Shown here: one piece after another, positions 1 through 5,361 of the stretch
Numbering within the stretch: position 1 is the stretch's first letter
How the letters are laid out: each line of letters begins with the position of its first letter
Source of the DNA: an uncultured bacterium
Lineage (GTDB): Bacteria; Actinomycetota; Aquicultoria; SKW223; CALKMS01
NCBI GenBank assembly: GCA_938091145.1
Contig: CALKMS010000098.1
Coordinates: 1-6,222, forward strand
DNA: 6,222 nucleotides
Direction: 5' to 3'
Position numbers and translations under genes: made by a program
The notes under the pieces: generated by a model
The model's input: only the letters and a program-made list of their open reading frames with translations
Database searches by the model: none
What the model was told of the DNA's origin: nothing

Positions 1-1
1 G

Positions 2-571
2 CTTATCAAAATTCGGGCTAATTATCTGGTGATTTCTTTTGCTTTTCCAAATCTAGCCGAATCTTTCCGAATCGGACGAAAAGCAGGGATTCCCTCTCAT
101 CGGCTCTTTGTTTGGAATCAGGAAAATGATTTTGAGGAATTTTTAAAAGGAGCTCTAAGGCTGGCTGGCGAAAAAAAGATTGCTTTGGCTAGAAGCTACC
201 CAATTTTTTTGCCTTTTTTAAAAGAGCTTATTATCGCTAATTCTGCTTTTAACTTGGGTTGGCGTGCTCTACAAAACTTACATTCTTTTCCTGATTTTCT
301 CTTCGCTAACTTAAGAAACTTGAGTCAGCTTTTTGGCATTGTTGATTTAAACATCAGCAAAAGGGATTTCTTTTTTTTCCTTTTCTTGGTTTCGTTACCA
401 GCTGCCTTTGTTCAAATGGCTAGTTTCCGTTTTGTTAGCTTTCAAAAAAGGAAAATTAGCAGAGCCTTGGCAACCGGTCTGTCAACTTTTTTGGTTTATC
501 GTTCAATAGATTCGGCTTTTTTGAGGAAAAAAAGGTTTTATGAGAAGCACACTATCTTTAGAGTTGGTTGA
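2..571 (+). CDS. Unrecognised protein, 3' part only, one predicted membrane segment
   Basis: The frame is open from the first complete codon at base 2 to a TGA at 569-571. A GTG at 29 could act as a start, but it has no Shine-Dalgarno sequence before it and the frame continues upstream, so the gene most likely begins outside the window. About 189 residues are visible. Counting from the GTG, residues 1-110 look soluble and mixed alpha/beta. Residues about 114-133 form a strongly hydrophobic, Phe-rich stretch (FFFFLFLVSLPAAFVQMASF), probably one membrane segment. A basic patch follows (QKRKISR, 139-145), then a short basic tail. I do not recognise the family. A glycosyltransferase or other membrane-anchored enzyme with a C-terminal anchor is possible, but no motif supports it. 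The 3' end overlaps the next gene by 32 bases, which suggests one transcript and translational coupling. Confidence 0.6.
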   Translation, partial: LIKIRANYLVISFAFPNLAESFRIGRKAGIPSHRLFVWNQENDFEEFLKGALRLAGEKKIALARSYPIFLPFLKELIIANSAFNLGWRALQNLHSFPDFLFANLRNLSQLFGIVDLNISKRDFFFFLFLVSLPAAFVQMASFRFVSFQKRKISRALATGLSTFLVYRSIDSAFLRKKRFYEKHTIFRVG

Positions 572-2369
572 GAAGCTGATACTTGAGTCAGAAAAGCCCT
601 CTCGTTATTTGGGCACAGAATGGGGTGTAGCTCATAAAAAGGCGTCATTTTCTCTTGCTTTGATCTATCCTGATCTTTATGAAATAGGTTTTTCAAACCT
701 TGGGATAATTATTTTGTATCGTTTAGTGAATTCTTTGCCCAAATGGAAGTGTGAACGGTCTTATCTTCCGGCTCCAGATTTAATTGCGAAACTCAAGAGC
801 AACCAGATTCCCTGGTGGAGTTGGGAAACCAAAACTCCTTTAAAAAATTTCGATCTTTTGGGTTTTACCTTGCAAACCGAGTATAACTATCCGGATGTCT
901 TGACTATTCTTTCTTTAGTGCCATTGCCTTTAAAAGCCGAAGAGAGAAAAAACGGTCCCCTGGTTATTGCTGGGGGTCCTGGAGCTTACAATCCCGAGCC
1001 ACTTTCATCTTATATTGACCTATTTGTGGTAGGCGAAGGAGAGGAAGTTTTGTTGGACATTTTAGAGGCTTATGCCGAGGTGAAGGGTTTATCAAAAGAG
1101 AAAATTCTTTCTGGTTTAGCTGGTATTGAGGGAGTTTATGTTCCACTTTTACTTAGAGTGAAAAGAAAGGCACAGAAAATACTTGGTTTTGAAAGCGTTG
1201 GCAACCAGAAACTTCCTGTTAAACGGAGGGTTATTGCTGATTTAAATTCTTACCCATTAGCTCACCCGCTTGTTCCTTTGGCTCAGGTTGCTCAGGACCG
1301 CTGTTCTTTGGAGTTGATGCGGGGTTGCGCTCGAGGCTGTCGCTTCTGTCAAGCTGGGCAGATTTATCGTCCTTTAAGAGAACGTGAGGCAAAGTCGTTT
1401 CTATCTCAAGCCAAAAAAATATTAAATCAGACTGGTTACGAAGAGATTTCGCTGGTTTCACTCAGCACATCTGATTATTCATCTTTGGCCTCATTGACAC
1501 GGGAACTCGTTTCTTGGACGGCTCCTCGCCGAATTTCTTTAAGTTTGCCATCGCTTCGCCTTGATAGTTTTTCTTTAGAATTAGCAGAGCTGATTGCTCG
1601 GACTAAAAAGACGGGATTGACTTTTGCTTTGGAAGCTGGGAGTGAATCTTTGCGGCGGAGAATTAATAAAGGGCTGGCAGAAAAAGATTTTTTTGAAGCA
1701 ATGGAAAAAGCTTTTAAGGCTGGTTGGCAGAAGATAAAGCTTTATTTTATGGTTGGGTTACCAGGCGAAAGTGAGGAGGATTTGAAATCAATCAGTCGGC
1801 TTTGTTCTGAAGTTTTAAACTTGGGATTAAAAACTTTACCTCAGGCTTTGCGAAATCGACTTCAATTAAATCTTACTCTTTCAGTCTTTGTTCCCAAACC
1901 TTTTACCCCCCTTCAGTGGGCAGAGTCGATTACAGCCCAAGAAGCTGAAGAGAGAATAGCAATAGTAAAAAGAAGCTTGAGAAGAGGTCGGGTGCGAGTA
2001 AGAGCTCACGATCCTTCAATGAGCGTTGTTGAGTTAATTCTGGCGCGTGGTGGGCGGGAAGTCGGTTCTCTTTTGAGCGAAGTTCATCGTTTGGGTGGTG
2101 TTCTGCAAGGCTGGCAAGAACACTTTTCTTTCTCTTTATGGAAGGAAGGACTTCAAAAAGCGGGTTTGCAATTTGAAAACTATCAGCAAAGGATTGAAGT
2201 TTCTGACTTACTGCCTTGGGATTTTATCGATATTGGCGTAAGGAAGGATTTTTTGGTTAGGGAATGGCAGCGGTATTTTGATGCTCAGCCTACACCTGAT
2301 TGTTTAAAGATTTGTACTCGTTGTGGTGTGTGTGATGGCAAGCTGAGAGTGATAAGGAATAATGTTTAG
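540..2369 (+). CDS. TIGR03960-family radical SAM protein with B12-binding-like N-terminal domain
   Basis: This 609-residue protein matches the TIGR03960 family from end to end; the family's reaction and substrate are unknown. Residues about 35-190 form a B12-binding-like Rossmann domain, with DLYEIGFSNLG at 45-55, AGGPGAYNPEP at 144-154 and VVGEGEE at 163-169. The classical DxHxxG cobalamin-ligand motif is not seen. The radical SAM core has CARGCRFC at 263-270, so Cys263, Cys267 and Cys270 should hold the 4Fe-4S cluster that cleaves S-adenosylmethionine. The later motifs KLYFMVGLPGE (400-410) and FVPKPFTPLQW are typical of the family. A C-terminal Cys group (588, 592, 595, 598) may bind a second metal site. 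The ATG at 540 is chosen because AAAGG lies 4 bases upstream and the conserved region begins near residue 10. A TTG at 564 is a weaker alternative. It overlaps the upstream gene by 32 bases and the downstream gene by 8. Family assignment is firm; function is open. Confidence 0.93.
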   Translation: MRSTLSLELVEKLILESEKPSRYLGTEWGVAHKKASFSLALIYPDLYEIGFSNLGIIILYRLVNSLPKWKCERSYLPAPDLIAKLKSNQIPWWSWETKTPLKNFDLLGFTLQTEYNYPDVLTILSLVPLPLKAEERKNGPLVIAGGPGAYNPEPLSSYIDLFVVGEGEEVLLDILEAYAEVKGLSKEKILSGLAGIEGVYVPLLLRVKRKAQKILGFESVGNQKLPVKRRVIADLNSYPLAHPLVPLAQVAQDRCSLELMRGCARGCRFCQAGQIYRPLREREAKSFLSQAKKILNQTGYEEISLVSLSTSDYSSLASLTRELVSWTAPRRISLSLPSLRLDSFSLELAELIARTKKTGLTFALEAGSESLRRRINKGLAEKDFFEAMEKAFKAGWQKIKLYFMVGLPGESEEDLKSISRLCSEVLNLGLKTLPQALRNRLQLNLTLSVFVPKPFTPLQWAESITAQEAEERIAIVKRSLRRGRVRVRAHDPSMSVVELILARGGREVGSLLSEVHRLGGVLQGWQEHFSFSLWKEGLQKAGLQFENYQQRIEVSDLLPWDFIDIGVRKDFLVREWQRYFDAQPTPDCLKICTRCGVCDGKLRVIRNNV

Positions 2370-3033
2370 ATTGCGAATTAAGTATGAAAAAAAGGAATGG
2401 GCAAAGTTTGTTTCTCAGTTAGAGATGGTAAAAGTTTTAGAAAGAACTTTGCGGCGAGCTGAGTTTCCTCTGGCCTTTACCGAAGGGTTTAGTTTGCGAC
2501 CCAAGCTTTCCTTTGGACCTCCAACGCCAGTTGGATTTGAAAGTGAGACAGAGTTTGTTGATGTAATTTTGGTCAATTATTTGCCCGAGGTAGTTGCCAT
2601 GAGGAGACTAGAAAACTTCTTTCCGGAGGGATTCAAGCCTTTAAGTACTCGTTATGTTTCGCTTGAGGAGGTTTCTTTAGTGAAAAGGGTGTCTTTTTCG
2701 GAATATGAGGTTTTCCTTCCGTTGCCGCGTGTCAGAAGTAGTGTGTTTTTGGAGAAAATTAAAAGTTACCTTGAGACCGTTTCAGAAATAAGTCACCGGG
2801 GGCGATTAATAAAGATTAACCGAGAAACAGATTTTCCCGAATTTTCTGTCTTTTTGAGCGAAGGAAAAATTTTATTAAGATTGATTCTGGCTACCCGAGG
2901 AGACAAGACTGTTCGCCCAGACATTTTGATATTGCCTTTTTTAGAGCAGGAAGAAATACCTTTTTCAAGCTTGAGGTTTTTGAGAAAAGCCCTTTTTTTC
3001 TGGGGTAATGGACAGTTAAAGAAACTGATTTAG
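2362..3033 (+). CDS. TIGR03936/DUF2344 family protein, partner of the radical SAM protein
   Basis: This 223-residue protein belongs to the DUF2344 (TIGR03936) family, which is either encoded directly after the TIGR03960 radical SAM protein or fused to its C-terminus. Biochemical function is unknown. The family pattern is clear in the N-terminal 70 residues: FVSQLEMVKVLERTLRRAEFPLA at about 16-38 corresponds to the usual F-S-H-L-D stretch, with Gln in place of the common His, followed by EGFSLRPKLSFG (41-52) and PVGFESETEFVDV. The C-terminal half is less conserved and includes a beta-rich segment ending in GNGQLKKLI. The ATG at 2362 overlaps the previous stop codon region by 8 bases, and TAAGGA sits 3 bases upstream. 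Translation is therefore probably coupled, with the two proteins made in similar amounts. I infer that they act together; the location before ribosomal protein genes suggests, but does not prove, an RNA- or ribosome-related task. Confidence 0.87.
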   Translation: MFRLRIKYEKKEWAKFVSQLEMVKVLERTLRRAEFPLAFTEGFSLRPKLSFGPPTPVGFESETEFVDVILVNYLPEVVAMRRLENFFPEGFKPLSTRYVSLEEVSLVKRVSFSEYEVFLPLPRVRSSVFLEKIKSYLETVSEISHRGRLIKINRETDFPEFSVFLSEGKILLRLILATRGDKTVRPDILILPFLEQEEIPFSSLRFLRKALFFWGNGQLKKLI

Positions 3034-3050
3034 GGATCACCGGTAAGATT

Positions 3051-3079
3051 TTGACGGTTAAAGTTGAGTTTGATAAACT
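3051..3079 (+). promoter_or_regulatory. Candidate sigma-70-type promoter for rplU-rpmA
   Basis: TTGACG (3051-3056, five of six bases matching the -35 consensus) is followed after 17 bases by TAAACT (3074-3079, four of six for -10). TGA directly before it provides an extended -10 element. Transcription would start near 3086, giving a leader of about 15 bases before the L21 ATG. It lies in the only gap (68 bases) between the DUF2344 gene and rplU. This is inferred from the sequence only. Confidence 0.5.
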
Positions 3080-3092
3080 ACTACTTTGTTTT

Positions 3093-3100
3093 GGAGGTGA
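3093..3100 (+). promoter_or_regulatory. Strong Shine-Dalgarno sequence of rplU
   Basis: GGAGGTGA is nearly fully complementary to the 16S rRNA 3' end. GGAGG ends 4 bases before the ATG at 3102. It sets the L21 start and rules out the 51-base in-frame upstream extension from the TTG at 3051, which falls in the candidate promoter. Confidence 0.85.
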
Positions 3101-3101
3101 A

Positions 3102-3662
3102 ATGTACGCGGTAATTAAGACGGGTGGCAAACAGTACCGGGTAGTCGAAGATCAGGAAATTGTAGTTGAAAGCTTGGATAAGAAGCCAGGCGAAAAAGTC
3201 CTTTTTGGTGAGGTTTTGCTAATTAAAAAGGAAGATAAAATATTGGCGCGCCCTGATGATTTAAAGGGAGCGAAAGTCGAAGGTGTGGTTGTTGAACACC
3301 TACGGGGAGAAAAAATTGAAGGTTTTAAATATCGGCCGAAAAAGCGACAGCGAAAACGTTTTGGACATCGTCAGGAATTAACCAAAGTTAAGATAGTTAA
3401 AATTAGCTTGCCAGGCGAAAGAATGGAAGAAAAACCCGAGGTTAAAAGAGCAGATTTGAAGGAAGGCAAAAAGGCAAAGGAGGTTAAAGAAAAACCAAAA
3501 AAAGCAGTAGCGAAGAAAGCAGTCACTTATTCAGCCTCAGCTGACAAGCCGCGTGTCGAACTCGAGGAAAAAGAGAGAGCTAAGAAAGCTAAAAGCGGAA
3601 AAAAAACTAGAGCAGGTACGACCAAAACTACTAGGAAAAGTTCCTCGAGTTCTTCTAAATAG
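3102..3662 (+). CDS. rplU: 50S ribosomal protein L21 with long basic C-terminal tail
   Basis: L21 binds 23S rRNA in the large ribosomal subunit. The start MYAVIKTGGKQYRV is the canonical L21 N-terminus, and residues 71-91 carry the family signature (FKYRPKKRQRKRFGHRQ within it). The core ends near residue 105 (KISLPG), about the usual total length of about 103. Here the protein continues to 186 residues. The extra 81 residues contain 22 Lys and 6 Arg against 13 acidic residues, with Ala/Lys-rich repeats and a final run of six Ser. This tail is low-complexity, probably disordered and possibly rRNA-binding. Extended L21 tails occur in some bacterial groups, so this is unusual rather than unique. 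No frameshift is needed to produce it. The gene is followed after 21 bases by rpmA, as in most bacteria. The prp protease gene often found between them is absent. Confidence 0.97.
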   Translation: MYAVIKTGGKQYRVVEDQEIVVESLDKKPGEKVLFGEVLLIKKEDKILARPDDLKGAKVEGVVVEHLRGEKIEGFKYRPKKRQRKRFGHRQELTKVKIVKISLPGERMEEKPEVKRADLKEGKKAKEVKEKPKKAVAKKAVTYSASADKPRVELEEKERAKKAKSGKKTRAGTTKTTRKSSSSSSK

Positions 3663-3670
3663 TTAAAAGT

Positions 3671-3677
3671 GAGGTGA
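3671..3677 (+). promoter_or_regulatory. Shine-Dalgarno sequence of rpmA, serving a TTG start
   Basis: GAGGTGA lies 6 bases before the TTG at 3684. This site supports TTG as the L27 start, because the encoded MAHKKGGGSS is the exact family N-terminus. An ATG at 3679 is nearer the same site but lies in another frame. Confidence 0.8.
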
Positions 3678-3683
3678 GATGAT

Positions 3684-3923
3684 TTGGCGCACAAAAAAGG
3701 CGGCGGGAGTAGTAAAAATGGTCGTGATAGCCACTCAAAAAGACTGGGCGTGAAGGCTTATGGCGGAGAAGTTGTTACGGCTGGGAGTATAATTGTTCGC
3801 CAACGGGGAACTCGTTTTCTCCCTGGCAAGAATGTGGGTATGGGTAGCGACCATACATTGTTTGCTTTAGTTGATGGCCAAGTTGTTTTTTCTGGACGCC
3901 GCGTTAGTGTTGTCCCTTGTTAG
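3684..3923 (+). CDS. rpmA: 50S ribosomal protein L27
   Basis: L27 sits in the large subunit, and its N-terminal tail reaches the peptidyl transferase centre. The 79-residue product begins MAHKKGGGSSKNGRDSHSKR, matching the family, and contains GSIIVRQRGTRFLPGKNVGMGSDHTLFAL in its body (about residues 35-63). It is slightly shorter than the common length of about 85 and ends GRRVSVVPC. The start codon is TTG; no in-frame ATG or GTG gives the correct N-terminus. The protein begins directly at AHKKGG with no N-terminal extension. This contrasts with Firmicutes, where a short extension is removed by the Prp protease, and it fits the absence of a prp gene here. It is the second gene of the rplU-rpmA unit, which appears to end at the terminator 109 bases downstream. 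Confidence 0.97.
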   Translation: MAHKKGGGSSKNGRDSHSKRLGVKAYGGEVVTAGSIIVRQRGTRFLPGKNVGMGSDHTLFALVDGQVVFSGRRVSVVPC

Positions 3924-3949
3924 TTTATTGTTTAGTGTGAGCTTTTCTT

Positions 3950-3958
3950 TGCTATAAG
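3950..3958 (+). promoter_or_regulatory. Possible extended -10 promoter in the rpmA-obg gap
   Basis: TGC followed by TATAAG (3953-3958, five of six bases of the -10 consensus) forms an extended -10 element. The upstream -35 is weak: TTGTTT at 3928-3933, 19 bases away. Transcription would begin near 3965 and run through the terminator at 4032-4058 toward obg. It could therefore give a short RNA of about 94 bases or an obg leader. The evidence is a short motif only. Confidence 0.3.
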
Positions 3959-4031
3959 GAAGGTTTAAACTTAAGGCTAAAGCAATCGGGCTTGTTGTTA
4001 AAAGGTTTGATTTTGAAAATGAGCATAGATT

Positions 4032-4058
4032 AAAAGCGCCAAAAAAGGCGCTTTTTTT
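4032..4058 (+). terminator. Rho-independent terminator after rpmA
   Basis: AAAAGCGCC (4032-4040) pairs perfectly with GGCGCTTTT (4047-4055) around a six-A loop. The U tract spans 4052-4058. The GC core is five base pairs with A-U pairs below. Because of the A run on the 5' side, the hairpin may also act on the opposite strand, but no gene is seen there. It most likely ends the rplU-rpmA transcript and lies 32 bases upstream of the obg start. Confidence 0.88.
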
Positions 4059-4081
4059 GTCTAAAAAGGTGATTATCTGAA

Positions 4082-4089
4082 AGGTGATC
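4082..4089 (+). promoter_or_regulatory. Shine-Dalgarno sequence of obg
   Basis: AGGTGATC matches the 16S rRNA anti-Shine-Dalgarno sequence in its downstream register. AGG is 6 bases before the GTG at 4091 and 9 before the TTG at 4094, so spacing alone does not decide between the two starts. Confidence 0.65.
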
Positions 4090-4090
4090 G

Positions 4091-5344
4091 GTGTTGTTTG
4101 TTGATCGGGTAAAGATTTTTGTCCAAGCGGGGCGAGGCGGCAATGGTTGTGTTAGTTTTCGGCGGGAAAAGTTTGTTCCAAGGGGAGGCCCAGACGGTGG
4201 TGATGGTGGGCGAGGTGGCAGCGTAATTGTTAAAGCTGATCGAAGCCGTAAGACCTTGGCCGATTATCGACTTAAGCAACATTTTAAAGCTGAAAAAGGG
4301 GGATCAGGTAGCGGAAAGAGGCAGAAAGGTAAGGACGGTGAAGATTTGGTTTTGTTAGTACCGCTGGGCACTATCGTAATGGATGAGAATGGCAATGTTT
4401 TAGCTGATTTGTTAGAACCTGGGCAAGAAGTAGTTGTCGCTCGGGGCGGAAAAGGTGGTAGAGGCAATGCTCATTTTGCAAACTCAGTTAACCAAGCGCC
4501 GCGCTTTGCTGAAAAAGGCGAACCGGGAGAAGAAAGATGGATTGTTCTTGAGCAGAAGGTCTTAGCTGATGTTGGCTTGGTGGGGTTTCCAAATTCCGGT
4601 AAGTCTACTCTCCTCAATCGGCTGACTCGAGCCCGATCGAAAATTGCGAATTATCCGTTTACCACTCTTTATCCTCATTTGGGCATTCTTCAAAGGGGTG
4701 ATGATTCTTTGGTTGTTGCGGACTTGCCGGGTTTGATTGAGGGAGCACACACTGGGAAGGGCTTAGGGGACCGTTTTTTGCGTCATATTGAAAGATGCAA
4801 GGTATTGCTTATTTTAGTTGATCTTGCTTTTCCAACGGTTTCTCCCTTTGACGATTATCGGGCTTTGATCAACGAATTAAGGCTTTATAATCCCGATCTT
4901 TTAAAGAAGGAGAAAGTTGTGGTTGGCAATAAAATAGATCTTACGGAAGCTCGGGAACGAGCTGAAGATTTTAAAATACTTTTGGCGGGTGAAAAAGTTC
5001 AAACTTTCTTGATATCGGGTTTGACTGGCGAGGGTTTAGATGATCTCGTGAACTATCTTTTTGAGTTGGTTAGTAGGGTTAAAGAAGAACCTGTCCTGCC
5101 CGGAAAAGTGAAAATAAGGCTTGAATCTTTTAAAATTAGAAAGCGGGAAGCTAATAGGTTCGAAATTTTAGGAGATAAGATAAGAAAAATGGTTGAACAA
5201 GTTGACTGGGATAACCCTGAGGCAGTTAACTACTTTTTCCGGCGTTTTGAGAGAATGGGCTGGAAGAGAGAGCTTTTGAAGAAGGGAGCTAAGGAAGGAG
5301 ACATTATAATCATTGGCGGTCGAGAGTTTATTTTTAAGCCCTAA
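4091..5344 (+). CDS. obg: GTPase Obg (CgtA), 50S assembly and stress-control GTPase
   Basis: Obg is a GTP-binding protein that associates with the 50S subunit and acts in its late assembly and in stress responses. The 417 residues show all three domains. The glycine-rich Obg fold spans about 1-158. The G domain has P-loop GFPNSGKST (165-173), switch I FTTLYPHLG (190-198), DLPG (211-214), NKID (280-283) and SGLTGEGL (309-316). The C-terminal OCT domain covers about 345-417, with the typical WDNPEAVNYFFRRFERMG at 373-390. No key residue is missing, so it should be an active GTPase. GTG at 4091 gives MLFVD; TTG at 4094 would give MFVD, the commonest Obg N-terminus, so the true start may be three bases later. 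It follows the rpmA terminator, so it needs its own promoter or read-through. proB follows after 17 bases, probably on the same transcript. Confidence 0.97.
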   Translation: MLFVDRVKIFVQAGRGGNGCVSFRREKFVPRGGPDGGDGGRGGSVIVKADRSRKTLADYRLKQHFKAEKGGSGSGKRQKGKDGEDLVLLVPLGTIVMDENGNVLADLLEPGQEVVVARGGKGGRGNAHFANSVNQAPRFAEKGEPGEERWIVLEQKVLADVGLVGFPNSGKSTLLNRLTRARSKIANYPFTTLYPHLGILQRGDDSLVVADLPGLIEGAHTGKGLGDRFLRHIERCKVLLILVDLAFPTVSPFDDYRALINELRLYNPDLLKKEKVVVGNKIDLTEARERAEDFKILLAGEKVQTFLISGLTGEGLDDLVNYLFELVSRVKEEPVLPGKVKIRLESFKIRKREANRFEILGDKIRKMVEQVDWDNPEAVNYFFRRFERMGWKRELLKKGAKEGDIIIIGGREFIFKP

Positions 5345-5351
5345 CCCATAT

Positions 5352-5358
5352 AGGGTGG
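5352..5358 (+). promoter_or_regulatory. Shine-Dalgarno sequence of proB
   Basis: AGGGTGG ends 3 bases before the ATG at 5362, with AGGG 6 bases away. It fixes the proB start. The 17-base gap after the obg stop leaves no room for a promoter, which supports co-transcription with obg. Confidence 0.65.
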
Positions 5359-5361
5359 AAA

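Noticed and set aside
29..31. GTG as a true start for the first gene
   Set aside because: There is no Shine-Dalgarno site before it, and the frame is open to the window edge, so a start outside the window is more likely.
964..1461. Two minus-strand reading frames (964-1146 and 1231-1461)
   Set aside because: They lie inside the radical SAM gene, which is conserved throughout, and their products match no recognisable family.
3051..3101. In-frame 17-codon N-terminal extension of L21 from a TTG at 3051
   Set aside because: It has no Shine-Dalgarno site and covers the candidate -35/-10. MYAVIKTGGKQYRV from the ATG at 3102, behind GGAGGTGA, is the canonical L21 start.
2891..3130. Minus-strand reading frame across the DUF2344 end and rplU start
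   Set aside because: It is antisense to two genes and to their promoter and Shine-Dalgarno site, with no recognisable protein features.
5344..5356. Small inverted repeat ACCC-ATATA-GGGT between obg and proB
   Set aside because: It has four base pairs, no U tract, and overlaps the proB Shine-Dalgarno site. It is too weak to call a terminator or operator.
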